The translations under genes were made by a program, and so were the position numbers. DNA of 64,000 nucleotides from Hofstenia miamia (Eukaryota; Xenacoelomorpha; Acoela). Below, piece by piece: positions 51,801 to 62,594 of this stretch; position 1 is the stretch's first letter; each line of letters opens with the position of its first letter. The DNA is taken from assembly GCA_004352715.1 (NCBI GenBank), contig SCFE01000019.1:832165-896164 (forward strand), in the 5' to 3' direction. The notes below the pieces were generated by a model. It made no database searches. It saw only the letters and a list, made by a program, of their open reading frames with translations, and was not told the DNA's origin.

Positions 51801-52399
51801 ACGTCGTCTGGTAAATTGCTTCTTAAAAGGCTTAGTTACCAAGCTCAATGCATCTAGAAAGTTGGCGAGTATGCATAGGAAGAAGCGGAAACTTGCTTCA
51901 GAAACTTCTGATTGATTACTTTTGTACTATATGTTCGGGATTATCTGTTTTATTGTTAAAAATTGTGCCATTTTATGTTATATTTTTATAAATTTTGACA
52001 TTTTATAGCAATAAATTTTCAACATATTAATATTTAAGTTGAAATTCTAAAAGAGTTTATTAAAATCTCAAAAATTTGTTACACAAATATTACAGTGATC
52101 AGTCTCTAAAACTTTTTAACAGAGTAGTGCGTTCTGATAAATTATGTAAATAATTCAGTCGTCCTTGAAAATGCCCGAATTTTAATATTTTCTACTTTTT
52201 AATAGATGTAATAGAAATAATTACAATTGGACATGTCAATATCAGGCGACTTCTTAGAAAGTAATGCTGTAAGTTTCTGCCCTTTTGAAATGGGTTGCTC
52301 GTCATTTAATAACGTATCTTCATCGAAAGGGAGATCTTCACATTCCAAGTCGTCGAACTCCGGAACCGCAAGGTTCTCGTCGAGAAGCGATTCATCCAT
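36831..52399 (-). CDS. eight-exon gene, acidic/low-complexity protein with C-terminal RRM-like domain
   Basis: Modelled exons, 5' to 3': 52399-52225, 43615-43571, 43456-43323, 43258-42933, 42781-42661, 42323-42138, 37298-37227, 37031-36831. All introns are GT-AG. Phases agree at every junction and the total is 1260 nt (419 residues plus stop). Residues 1-58 are acidic (DDLECEDLPFDEDTLLNDEQ). The middle is Asn/Ser/Gln/His-rich, then comes PQLMMPFMPPHPMMMPFLMP. The last 95 residues resemble an RRM: RITNIS (strand 1), EIKKFLHFNIKRYF (helix), then CDVEFGSSDYASAFQLRYNN and HRNIIRVI (RNP1-like strand, helix 2, last strand). Such proteins bind RNA in the nucleus. The layout recalls RBM33, tentatively. 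Exons 2-6 and 7-8 are each well supported. The links from exon 1 and across the 4.8-kb intron rest on phase and fold only. Confidence 0.65.
37299..42137. other. large intron 6 of the RRM gene
   Basis: A 4.8-kb intron by the model. It holds the degraded mariner (40560-41555) and otherwise AT-rich DNA. A weak tandem repeat (about 100-bp unit) lies at 39745-39900, and a less AT-rich patch lies at 40030-40250. Frames at 38160-38354 and 38446-38631 have no supported function. Confidence 0.4.
40560..41555 (-). pseudogene. degraded mariner (DD34D-type) transposase
   Basis: On the minus strand, the N-terminus (MEYRFDCAKFYCYVEMKHES, from about 41541) and, after a frameshift, VKLWCRDLTSGKRVV then RSGRPRISRS form the HTH region. 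KDETWVNFHPTLPKQENKVW gives the first catalytic block (DETW). QHD, then in another frame ARPHVVKDTIDFLQQGKSK, gives the second. SPYSPDF gives the third. At least four frameshifts and several stops make it long dead. No inverted repeats were identified. It lies in intron 6 of the RRM gene. Confidence 0.75.
45111..45470 (+). pseudogene. THAP domain plus linker, P-element-like fragment a
   Basis: The plus frame begins CVVAKCKGNFDS and continues VSVYTFTNDPNDYQRWLDAL and GVCSRHW. That gives the C-x4-C ... C-x2-H zinc ligands and conserved Trp of a THAP DNA-binding domain. A frameshift leads into a linker (SSTRSVIPDELETF), whose counterpart in fragment b is SKRNAIDDEIVEF. It ends before any catalytic domain. 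Confidence 0.65.
45560..47150 (+). pseudogene. THAP/P-element-like transposase fragment b
   Basis: Starts at ATG 45560 with MVRKCSVGLCKLK. After a one-base shift come FTVYGFPSAEYMRNKWIKAL, VCEFHWP and KKKGHLLPAEPPSLF, a complete THAP domain with its C-terminal AEPPS box. The 45941-46306 frame continues to IRDLLGFQCSLS. After a decayed stretch, LSTLLYIAGYISFK (about 46740-46780) matches the C-terminal 'YIAGY' block of P-element/THAP9-type transposases. A basic tail (QKRKRRKRK) lies near 47110. Many stops. It appears to be a full-length but eroded and internally shortened copy. Confidence 0.65.
47425..47942. repeat. exact 60-bp duplication around N runs (assembly artefact)
   Basis: Bases 47425-47484 and 47883-47942 are identical. 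The first is followed by NNNN (47485-47488) and the second is preceded by an N (47882). The 393 bp between them is probably a misplaced or allelic contig. Confidence 0.8.
47951..50032 (+). mobile_element. hAT transposon, 2082 bp, with exact 8-bp target duplication
   Basis: GTTGGTCT occurs at 47943-47950 and 50033-50040. The left terminus is CGGGGTTG and the reversed right terminus is TAGGGTTGG. Subterminal regions are dense in ATTTAAATC/GATTTAAATCGG motifs on both sides. It carries a BED-finger hAT transposase on the plus strand and interrupts P-like fragment c. Confidence 0.9.
48111..49855 (+). pseudogene. BED-finger hAT transposase with a short intron, inactivated
   Basis: Begins at MPERTPSDIWRDFIKSTK (ATG at about 48111). 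An intron-like 69-bp GT-AG segment (48166-48234) follows, and removing it restores frame into GHWATCKRCNLGMQGVV and LIQNNEKC, a BED zinc finger. Then come AVAKFFYSTNTPFNHVEHQS and GTNVTLSLHGWSNVHSEPIC, VCGFVTDNTGNVKKLRAEL, and YGCSVHVHNLLAKDL. The C-terminal APLERLFSTFGWVHGRAHN then AVKLVFYFKLLNN is the hAT dimerisation domain. Several frameshifts and stops (for example near 48397, 48760 and 49135) break the gene. Confidence 0.75.
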
Positions 52400-52730
52400 T
52401 ATTGCGCTAAATCAAACTAAAATGATAAAACAAAACAAAATACAAATTAACATCGAGTGAGCAATTTGGTAAAAAATATACATTAAATGAAGAAATAATA
52501 TTCAATATGTAATTAATGAGGCAACAACACCCACTAGTCTCTAAATTTAGCTTTTATTGAACAACATACTTCTCACACTCCTAACATCTTAATGTATAAG
52601 AATTATATACATATGATATATACGGAATAAACGCATTTAAAATTAATAGCTAAAAACTACAGGTTTAAAGCTTTCCTGTATTTTTTGGATTCGGACATTA
52701 CATTTAAATACTTATGATATATATATATAT

Positions 52731-52771
<41 letters not shown>

Positions 52772-54982
52772 NTATCATGTATCTTATTGTGTCAAATAGT
52801 GACAAATGTCTGTTGATTTCTCTTCATAAAATTCAGAAAAACAGGTCTGATTTGGGAAAGAGATTTGGATTTAAACTGACTATTGCTTATTCATTCTTTC
52901 TATGAAATTTTTGAATTCCTTAAGTATTAGCCAATGCACTATAATGCTTTCCATAATTTCCAACACCTGATATCCTATTTCATTGTTGCATTCTAGATGA
53001 CATTTCATATGCAATATATTCGATACGCATTATATATATATATTATATCCGATTTCTTACATAACTAGAATTGCTCAAAATTGCAATAAATATACATTCT
53101 TTCCATTATACATCAAAAAATAAATCTACAACTAAAATAATTGCAATTTTCTTAGTATTAGAAAGTGCCAGTCAATTTCATTTGCTTACAAAAAAATCTT
53201 ATATTTTTTTTTGGATGTGACCGACTCGGTCCCATGCTTGAATTTCATCCAAATATAGGGAGGATGCACTATTTTTAGACGGCTCTTACCCAGCCAACCC
53301 ATTACCCACCACCACGTCTACCCAAGTGCTGTTTCATCATGTTTATAACTTCCCATTTTGAAGGTTATATCACTAGGCTTCTCAGATTTTCTAGCTACTC
53401 TTCAACAAACCGTTCATCATTTTTTGCCTTACAAAGTCTACTCAATCTCTAAGTAAATTCAAACAACTTGGTTCTTAAGTAAACATTCGAAATATGAGCA
53501 ACAGGGTTCATAAATTATTCCCAAAATAACGCCACTTCCACTAAAACCCAGTTTCTTAAGGCGACCTTTAGAGCAAGCTAATGCTTAACTGTCTTTATTC
53601 AATTTCTTGATTTCAAATACCCAATCTTTGGAAGATCGTCAATTTTTGGTTGAGCTGTTAATGAGGACCCCATATGAGATTATGTACAGAAAATGAGGCC
53701 CCAACTCGGACTTTTTTTAAAACCTATATACCCCTAGCGCAAGAAGTTGTACTGGGGCCAATATATATATATACAGTATATTCCAAAAAGTACCCAGCAG
53801 CCAAAAAATTTACTAGCACTATACATATAATAGTCGCTAAGCAAATCTTGGTGCCGCTGAGTGCATATAACCGTAAATTACAGTGAAATATTTTTTCGAC
53901 TGAAATATTAGACATATTTGGTAGTGGTTGAATATTTATAATATAAAATTAATGAGCAATAGTAGCCATTCGCATGCTGTTGAGGTTAAATTTAATTGAA
54001 TTAAACTTATGAATTTCAATAATTATTTTTTATTTTAATAAATATTGGGATTATTTGTTGTTAGAATATAAAAACACTTGCATACACATTTTTATATTGA
54101 TTTGTGAAGGGCTGCCGTATGAGGCAAGATTACCTCAATTCCTATTCCTAAGATAAAAGTTTTCCTTAAAATCTAAAGATTGGTAACTTAGAAAAGTAAT
54201 TTTTAACAGAAGTTTTTAGAGCAGCATTTGAAAATATTTTGATTTTTCATTAACACAGCAACGCTCAGCCTTGATTTAACTCTTTATTGGCTCATGATTG
54301 GACGTTACAAAAATAATTTCATAAAGTAAAATTGCATTTAAAATTGCTTAAAAGAATTCCAGAAGTGATTGAAATATTATTTACGGAGATATTCGTGATT
54401 TCTCACGATGTAAAGGCTACCGGAAATGAGTCAGAAAGACAAAAAATCATTAGTTAACAATATTTACAAACAACTATCTCAAATCTATATACATATATTC
54501 CGCGATTTGTACACCCCTCCGCGCCAGAGTTGCAACCGGATTTTGTAAGGCTGGGTCCGGGACCGAAATTTCTGCACAACTGATTCAGAATTGTTCAAAA
54601 TGTTATTAATAAATATACATTCTCTTACATTAAAATATTATATCAACTATTATATTCAATAATTACAATTAATTCAGAAACTTTCTTAGTAATAGCAAGC
54701 GCCAATCAATTTCATTTAAATTTAGGTGTCACAGCGTAAATTTTAAATTACTTAGACAAAACACTGTGTTATATTAGAATGTTTATAAGGGGAATGCTGC
54801 ACATTTTCATATATGTAGCATAAACATATTTATTATTAACAATTGAAAAATGTCAATTGCAATCCTTTTCCAGCAGTAGAAGCTTCCATATTTAAAGCCG
54901 ACCGCTTTTGATGCCATCACGAGTTAACTTTATTGTAAAACTGAAGTTGATGCAAAAATGCTTTAATTTTAGTATTTTCAAT
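52400..54982. other. upstream flank of the RRM gene, dispersed repeats and (TA)n
   Basis: The promoter of the RRM gene should lie just above 52399. A CA/TA microsatellite with an N lies at 52717-52772. Segments at about 53056-53235 and 54586-54720 are diverged copies of one repeat (shared GAATTGYTCAAAATT and AATAAATATACATTCT). A further piece recurs at 55125-55185. No gene is supported. Confidence 0.4.
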
Positions 54983-55117
54983 CATATTGCGGCGTTCAAT
55001 AAGTCTTTCAAGTGATCTCATGATTTCCTACCCTTTAATGCACAATATTAGTTTTCCACTCGAAGATAACCTATAATCATGAGATCACCGGCAAGACTTA
55101 TTGAACGCAGCAATATG
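54983..55117. repeat. 43-bp imperfect inverted repeat with 49-bp loop
   Basis: Arms 54983-55025 and 55075-55117 match at 39 of 43 positions as reverse complements. The outermost bases are CATATTGC and the innermost GATCTCATGATT. It sits within the repeat-rich segment and could be a small hairpin element. Confidence 0.8.
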
Positions 55118-55423
55118 CCTAATTCTTTTATTTACAAAAATCTTATAATGGTTTTGGATATGACGGGCCCAGGATGGGCTTGGGCCTGAATATTACCAGT
55201 TGCGATGGACCGGGATTAAAATCACAGAGCGGTTTCAAATCCGCTCCGTGTTTTGTATGCTTTTGTATATATTCTAGATATATTCTGTGATATGTACATT
55301 TTTTGTGCACAAAACATATTTGCAAAAAATTTTTTTTCCCATTTTCTTCATAAGATATTTTGAGGGAAAAATACGGTTTTGAACATAAATGTAACATGGC
55401 ACAGGTGACAGCTTATATTTGTA

Positions 55424-55511
55424 TATATATATANNNNNNNNNNNNNNNNNNNNNNNNNNNNNNNNNNNNNNNNNNNNNNNNNNNNNNNNNNNNNNNNNNN
55501 NNNNNNNNNNN

Positions 55512-55544
<33 letters not shown>
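55424..55544. repeat. (TA)n microsatellite with a 78-N gap
   Basis: TA runs flank N positions 55434-55511. Confidence 0.9.
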
Positions 55545-55548
<4 letters not shown>

Positions 55549-56400
55549 AATGCAAGTCATTTCCGAATGACTGTTTCTACCAAGAACATCTAAACTTAGT
55601 TTAAATTATCTTGGCTTCTACACATAAAGACTTAAAATTTTGCTCTTCATATAGTCAACCAACATATTATATATAAATAAGTTCCCAGTACATTTCTTAT
55701 AAATTTTTTAACAAATCTCACTCAATGCAACAGGTTTGCACTTTCCATAGTATAGACTGTAAGCCCTTGGCCGCCTATAAGGCTTTGGTTACCTAGTTAT
55801 CAATAATCACCCTTGAAGATTAAACAGAAACTCGCAAAAATAAACCTATCTGAAGAACTTGGGAATGCAAAAGGATAATCTGAAATTTATAAAACGTTTC
55901 ATTTTTTGTATGATGGTGCACATTGCTTGACACTGAACATTTCTAGACGAGGACCGCATTAATCAAATAGCAAAATGTCATTAAGCCAACTTGGTTAAAG
56001 TATTATGCAAAGTTGGTTTTGGGATACAATATAGGGCCACCTTAGTAGATATGATAATGACTAACTGCTACATGACGAAAGGGACGTAACGCACATTTAT
56101 TGGCCATTATCGCATTCATAATTTTTCGTTATGTGTTTTTAACATATTTCATAATTGGAATTGGTCCATACTGGGGTTGGGCAAGATTTTTAACAGAGTA
56201 ATTAGGGAACGCCGGGCTTTTGCACAATATTTAAACTGATATTTAAAGTAAATAAGAAAAAGAAAAACAAATTGTTGAAAACTTAAGCTTTGCGAATGAT
56301 AAAAAACATTCCTTTTAAATTAATCATCCTGCATTGTTAGGTGATCAAAACTTCTAACGTATAAATTTTACCTGGTCGCTAACTTTCCGCTAGTGTAAGT
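55545..56400. other. intergenic, no recognisable feature
   Basis: No supported gene or element. Confidence 0.45.
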
Positions 56401-57420
56401 CAGGGGCGTAGGGGGTGCTTTTTGTGCGATCGCACCCTCGAATACTCACCTGGCGTCTATTCCAGGAGAGCACTACAAAAAATTGCCGCATATAACAATG
56501 AATTTGAAATTGTATTAATAGCTATATATCAGTTCTAAAAGTAGTGAAATCTGCGAACATTTTAAATCATAAATGTTACAAACAGAAGTGATTTTATAAA
56601 GATATAAATGACACGGAAATTTATAGTTCTTCAGAAATCGCGAAATAATTAGAAGCGGTTGGCCAGGAAAATCAGCATTTATATCATTCATTTACTAGCC
56701 AAATCAATATCATTACAGCATTTTGCTTTGTTATTAGCAGTTCATGCTACTACATTCATATAATAAAGTCGAGTGGGCATAATTTTATTTTAGTGGCCGA
56801 AGCAATTAGTAGTAGTAAACCAGACAAGCTCACACTGTGTCATGTGGCCAACGCAGCCCTGGTTGAACGTGCGGATCTTTTTAGATTCTCCACAATAAAA
56901 TTATTTTCGTAGAACATGGAATTTTTGCATTTGAAACATACACTTAGGCATAACCCTAACCTTAATCCCGGTAAATTTTTCATTCCAACAGAATATTCTT
57001 CACTTTCCACCTAATTTTAACCATAACCCTAACCTAAATTTTTATTTTTTTAGACCAAAACCCAAAAATAAAGTCACAAATTCATGTTTCCTATGGTAAA
57101 ATCTAAATTTCTAATCTAAGACCTTTTTTATAGATCAAAATCCACAACCAAAGTCAGAAATTCAGGTTTCCTAAACCTAAAACCTACATTAATATTTTTT
57201 ATAGACCTAAGCCCAATCTTGTTTCCAATGTTCTATGAAAATAATAATTAGTGCGGGGATAGCAAAAAAAGTCCGAACGTATTTATGAGCCTGCTATTGC
57301 AAAGGGACTCATCAATACTAGACAAAAGCTGTGGAACATGGGCATCAGTTTACTAATGCTTACGGGCGACGAGAAACAGAGTTTCTTAATCATTCTTAAT
57401 AATGGCTGCATTTGGTTAGG

Positions 57421-57759
57421 CAGTGTTCGTCGATTTAAATCATAATTTAAATCAAAGCACATTATTAGCTCAATTAGTGATTTAAATCAAGTAAACTAAA
57501 AGAATACAAGTAGTGGATTCTAATTGTTTTGAAGTCATTGTCCTTATATTGAAATGAATTGGTTTAGAACTGAATTTAGTTGTTGCATGTTTTTCAAAAA
57601 TCGTAATATCAAAAAGACTTCTAAATTTACTACCTTGGAAGATTGTCTGGGTAAAATTGAAATTTAGAAAAAACATCTGATTTAAATAAAAAACCTGATT
57701 TAAATAAAAAATCCGATTTTTCTGATTTTTTAATTTAAATCGGATTTTTCCCAACACTG
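57421..57759. mobile_element. 339-bp hAT MITE with 8-bp target duplication
   Basis: The left end is CAGTGTTCGTCG and the reversed right end CAGTGTTGGGAAAAATCCG. The flanks are tggttagg (57413-57420) and cggttagg (57760-57767), seven of eight identical. Its subterminal ATTTAAATCGGATTT repeats resemble those of the 47951-50032 hAT, so a related transposase probably mobilised it. Confidence 0.75.
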
Positions 57760-58569
57760 CGGTTAGGTAAGATATGTAGTTACTATATTAAGTCTATTTA
57801 TCTATAAAACGCTTCTCATTATCAATTAAATTAAACTGAGATGACTAATTATATATTAGAATCAAATAATTTGATTTAGCTGTTAGAATAGGTTTACTTT
57901 TTGACTACATGGACAAGGTTTGCTTAAAATTTTTTATACCTTCAGATATTATGAAATAATAGACATAGTTTATGGCTTAAACAACCTTAATATCAAAAAT
58001 ATTCATGTAGTTTGTGAACGCGGTCGAGCCAAAAGTTAATGAATTGCTGGCTGAAATAATATGCAACAGTGAATTTTAATTATTTTCCATATAATTGTCA
58101 GTTTGTTCTTAATTTTATGATTGATTGTGATGATTTTCAATACAATTTGGCTTGCTTACTGTTTTTTACGGTTTTAGTAACAGACTGACTATTTGACAAA
58201 AGGTTGCGGGCTAAGATATAACAAATGGGACAGCTGTGAGCCATGGCTACCCAATTTAAGAAAGTACATGGGCTGTGGGAACAAATAACCAACAAAATAC
58301 CCCAAACCATTGTTAACTGCTAAGATCATATTTCAGCACAAATTTTGATATTTAGACCTAGCTTCAACGTGATGTCCCTTAATACAGATAAATTGCTAAC
58401 AAATACTAGTAATTTAAAGATAGTTGTTATCAAAATAAGCTTAAAATAGCATCTGTCAAACTTCATTAAAAGTTATAAACTATAATAAAAAAATGCATGA
58501 AACTATGTAATAATATATTGTAATGAATTCAAAATAGTTATTCAAAATAAATTATTTACCATTTCAATC

Positions 58570-61217
58570 ATGAAGAATATAAAAAAGAAAAAACTTTCAA
58601 GATGGGATCGGGAGAAAGATAAGAAAAGATTGAAATTTCAAGAGAATGCCAATAAGTCAAATCGTATAGAGCTAGTGCTTCTAATATAGAAATGCAAAAC
58701 ACTCCGATTGGTGACAATGCTTCAAGTGAAGAAACACATTCAGAAAATATCCAACATATAACCGCTGAAAGTAACATTCTTGCTGAAGAAATTACAAGAA
58801 CACAAGAAGATGAGTATTGTGATAACATTCTTGCAACTGAACAAGCAGAAGAAACTATCGTCAATGATATTGGTTTGATAATTAATTCCACAATGTCAAA
58901 TAATGAATCCATAACGGCTGTATCAAATCTTTCTGAGCCATGCAAAATACATATGTTATAACACAATTTCAAGGAATAATTATGAATCATGCTCCAAGTT
59001 TATTCATAACTGTTTTCGTAAATGCACCAAAAAAACTTTAAAGTCACACCCATGGAGTGTATATAGTAATCATTTGGACAGTTTGTTCTACATGCATTGC
59101 ATTTTTTTGCTAAAAATTAAGAAAAACTGGCGAAATTAGTCAATCAACCTTTTAGTGATTGGCATAAGCAGAAATAAAAGCTAGAATCTCACGGTAAAAG
59201 CTTATACTATGCTGATGCGATGAAAGTAAGTGAAGATTTTTTGAGGAGAATAAAAACACCTGAATTAACCCTAACTTTCAAATTTGAAAAAAAAACGAAA
59301 TGATTAGAGAGAATCGGCTCATATTAAGACAAATAAAATGACAGAAAAAATGCAAAATATACATCAAAATGAATTAATTCATGTTATAGCTAAAATTATC
59401 AGAGAAAATATTATCAACGAAATAATTCAAGCTAAATTCTATGGCATAATGGCTGATGAAGTTACATCATACGAAAAAGAACTAATGCCCAATGCATAAG
59501 ATTTGTCGACAGGAACTTAAACATTAGAGAAGATTTTTTGCAATTTGCGGAACTTCGGAGAATTAGAGAGATTGATATTGGATAAGCTACAATTTCCATT
59601 TTATCAAAACAATAAATTCCATTAGACGATATGAGAAGTCAGTTCTACGATAGTGCTAAAAATATGTCTAGTGAACGAATTGCGGCGCAAGCATTCATCA
59701 TGAGAGAATGGATCACCCAATGCACCTTATTTACATTGCAGTTCACATTGTTTGAATTAGTAATATGTCATGCGTGTTCAGATGCAGATGTTAGATTTAT
59801 AAAAGATCAATTGAAGTCGGTTTACTTGTTTTTCAAGAGCAGTCCCAAAAAATCAAAATTACTAAAAAGTATTGTGCGTCTTTACAAAACCAGATGGGTA
59901 TTTCAACACTTCTATGATTAATATGTTTACACTGTGGAAGCAATAGACTTGGGCGATGGGAATGGGGATAGCAAGTCAATATCCAAAGCATTTTCTTTAC
60001 ACAAGCCATCACAAATTTCAAGTTTATTGTTGTTTTTATGATTACATAAAAGGGTCTTTAAACAATGTCTGGAATTAGGGTTTCACTACATAAGAAAACC
60101 CCATAGATGTTCATTAAGCTTTTACTAATGTAAGATTTAAAATATCTATTTGTAAACACTAATTCAGGGTTTTCGAGTGCTCTGAATCCTAAAAACTTGA
60201 GTCAGAAGATTAATCATTAATTAAACTTGATTGAGCACTCTTTTGAAAATATTGTAAAAACTTCAGTTTGTATATTAATTGAAAATTATTTTTCAGCTCT
60301 AAAAACTCGAAATTATGTTAAAATTGAAAGAACTCGATTGAACTCGTAATTTTTTCCAAAAATGTTCAAACTTAAAATGCAAAAATTCGAGCTTGACTTG
60401 AAAACCCAGCACTAATTACATACTAAATAACAATATATTATTAATTTTAAATTGATTCAGGAACTGGTTTGATCATTCAACTAGAATGGCTTCAAAAATA
60501 ATTCAATATAAATGATTACCATATATCTAAATGTATACTGCTTTTTATTTGAACATTACAAAAGATGATTATTTAAGGTGGGAAGCGTTGTTCCAATGCC
60601 TTGAATCAATAAAAGTCATATAAACAGAGCTAATGTTAATCCAGACATTGAATGTGATTGTCCAGCAAAGCCAATTCGTCACCACGTTATTAAAGCTTTC
60701 TATACCAAATGTCTCAAAAAACGATACCGAATTTCAACTTGCTGTACCTCTAAAACTATTAAACTTACAAAGAAATTGAAACTTTCGTTTATTTCATTGA
60801 CATTTTTTCTATCTGTACACCAAATTTGAGAATATTAAATTTCACTGTGTTCTCCCAATTGTATTTTTAGTGACTGTTAGTAAAAAAAACATTTGCGCAC
60901 TTTCTGGTGAGTTTAAAACTTTAATATTAAAACAGGCTTTGAATCTGAATAAAGGATTTATATCCGCATTTATTCATTCTCCTCAGTTACTGTGTAAACT
61001 TAATGTAACTAGTTGTGAATATGAAAGATCGCCTAGTGTTTTGCGTAGACTTTATAATTACACAAGGTCAACTATGACAACCGGTAGATTGTCAGATTTA
61101 ACTCTCATCCACATTAAATACGATTTTCCTCATAACATTGATGCCATTATAAGCAAACTTTGGGATCTACATCCGCGAAAAATGCAGCTCAAAATCATTA
61201 TGTTTATGGACACATAA
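58570..61217 (+). pseudogene. ZMYM1-like hAT transposase, degraded
   Basis: The plus strand starts at ATG 58570 with a basic N-terminus (SRWDREKDKKRLKFQE) and an acidic region (58692-58960). Later pieces in shifting frames are QPFSDWHKQK (the 'GF.DW' block), AKFYGIMADEVTSYEKEL (first catalytic Asp region), SQFYDSAKNMSSERIAAQAF (Y.GA..MSS), then HACSD and FFKSSPKKSKLLKS, and YKTRWVFQH (TRW block). The 60870-61217 frame holds the C-terminal dimerisation domain with CEYERSPSVLRRLYNYTRST and RLSDLTLIHIK. This is the ZMYM1/DUF4371-type hAT order. Many stops and frameshifts mark it as old. Confidence 0.75.
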
Positions 61218-61460
61218 TACATTAGCAATGTGAATATACAAACTTGAATTTGATTTATTTTTATTAACCCCTTACAAAAAATCTGGTACAAATTATATTT
61301 TATATTGTCTATTTTAATTATGTCTGTTTGTATGTCATATGAGAAGATTGAATTGAAGATATATATTTGTACGAATGACATGTACTCTCAACATAATTAC
61401 GGACTTACGCCTGTTGTGAGAAAACGCACGCCCTGACTCTGACACCTTCGGACGCCACTG

Positions 61461-62465
61461 CAAGTTGATATAAATTCGCATAGAATTGAAGGAATTGAAT
61501 ATATAAAAACTGATATTTTCTCCAAAGGTTAAAAAGAGGTGGTTGCAGTCAGAGACCACTTCTTATAATATGATAACCCGAATAGCTTAATTACTTTGTC
61601 AAAATTGACATTACTAAATCAGATGTGTGGCGCTCTGAAGGCGTTAGTCAAATGAAGGTTTATTCAATAACATTCCAAGTTAAATTATTGAGGGCCTTTA
61701 TGAAGAACAAAACAATAGCGTAAAAGAAAAATATTTGGTCGGTGGCGTGCCTGGACCTAACAACCCGGTTGAATTCAAACTCTGGGCATATTTACAGGAC
61801 TAGATTAATTTTTGTAACTACTACATAATAGTTAAAAACTGTTACTGTTCAAAATGTTTCTACTTCAACATATAAAGACCATGCACAATTTTTTACAAAA
61901 AAAATTTAGTGCATAATTTTAGTTTTCATTAATTTTTTCACGGATATTGAAACATGGCAATGATCTATAAGTGTATAATTTTGTAATATATATATAATAT
62001 AATAATTAGAATACCTGCATGCTTCAGAACAGGACAACAAGAGTTGTCTATTACAAAAGGAGTTAAGCATGAACACAGCGTCAAATTTGACACGCGCAGA
62101 CAATTTTCGTGGGAAAACAATGCAACGGAAAATTGTTAAACAGATTATTAACGGCATCAGATAATTTGTATCTCTACTTTCGAAATAACAATTTAAAACA
62201 AAATTTACGCAGCGAAAATATTTGGTAATATTTAAGTTTCAACACATACCCTTTTAACATATGTCAATTTCTCAATAGTTGAGACTTTGAAGGAAAGTCT
62301 TTAGCTTTAAGCAATTGTTCACCCTAATCATTAAACGTACACATAGAGTTATTTACTTGAAATACTCGCACCTTGTCAAAATGACATGCGTAAATTTTAG
62401 AAACAAATTTCAATCAGGTTGGTAAAATTTACGTATATTCTAATAAGATACTCTTGTATATTTTT
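61461..62465. other. intergenic, no recognisable feature
   Basis: AT-rich with short frames only; nothing supported. Confidence 0.45.
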
Positions 62466-62594
62466 ATCAATAATAATAATAATTATTATTATTATAAGCA
62501 TTAGTAGCGCAATGTACACTGAAAACTGTACACAGCGCTAGAAATGCTAATTATGCTAGCGCTTTGTACAAAATCCCGTTATACATTGCGCTAC
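62466..62594. repeat. trinucleotide tails and nested inverted repeats
   Basis: AATAATAAT followed by ATTATTATT (about 62471-62495), then a nested structure. Outer 13-bp perfect arms GTAGCGCAATGTA (62504-62516) and its complement (62582-62594) enclose inner arms TGTACACAGCGCTAG and its near-complement (one mismatch). The A/T triplet runs beside AGCGC-type ends are typical of CR1/L2-like LINE 3' termini. Confidence 0.65.

Larger units (their letters stand above)
47270..51915 (+). pseudogene. P-element-like transposase fragment c, interrupted by a hAT
   Basis: Left of the hAT the frame reads DYLNIDFSVKITENFKVVAK, then HASVDMRDLLGFQCTLSCWS. Right of it, in the same frame once one 8-bp repeat is removed, ANDCIINRLKHSTLSLHSEI follows. 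Then come YRYSSDIIKFALCFL, LPSVDTLKRFIGGMPT, a FNEIHI block, and at about 51540-51590 YIAGYVIFKETIPG. The C-terminal RRLVNCFLKGL ends in a basic tail and a TGA at 51913-51915. The order matches THAP9/P-element transposases after the THAP domain. Stops and frameshifts are present. The 47425-47484 segment is duplicated at 47883-47942 around N runs. Confidence 0.65.
43616..52224. other. transposon-filled first intron of the RRM gene
   Basis: An 8.6-kb intron by the model. It holds the THAP/P-like cluster (45111-51915) with a nested hAT (47951-50032). 43616-45110 contains no supported gene; a 44440-44676 minus-strand frame with an acceptor-like TTTTCAG is not phase-compatible with the gene model. 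Confidence 0.45.
56401..61460 (+). mobile_element. candidate large hAT element (ZMYM1-like transposase)
   Basis: The left end is CAGGGGCGTAGGGGG. The reversed right end is CAGTGGCGTCCGAAGG. The first nine bases match at eight positions and have the CAG-GGCG form common in hAT termini. Between them lies a degraded ZMYM1-like hAT transposase. Flanking 8-mers (gtgtaagt and caagttga) do not match, so the boundaries may be wrong or eroded. A separate 339-bp MITE is nested at 57421-57759. Confidence 0.45.

Noticed and set aside
52714-52905. Frame beginning in IYIYI repeats
   Set aside because: Translation of a TA/CA microsatellite.
58568-58990. 140-codon minus-strand frame
   Set aside because: Antisense to the ZMYM1-like transposase N-terminus.
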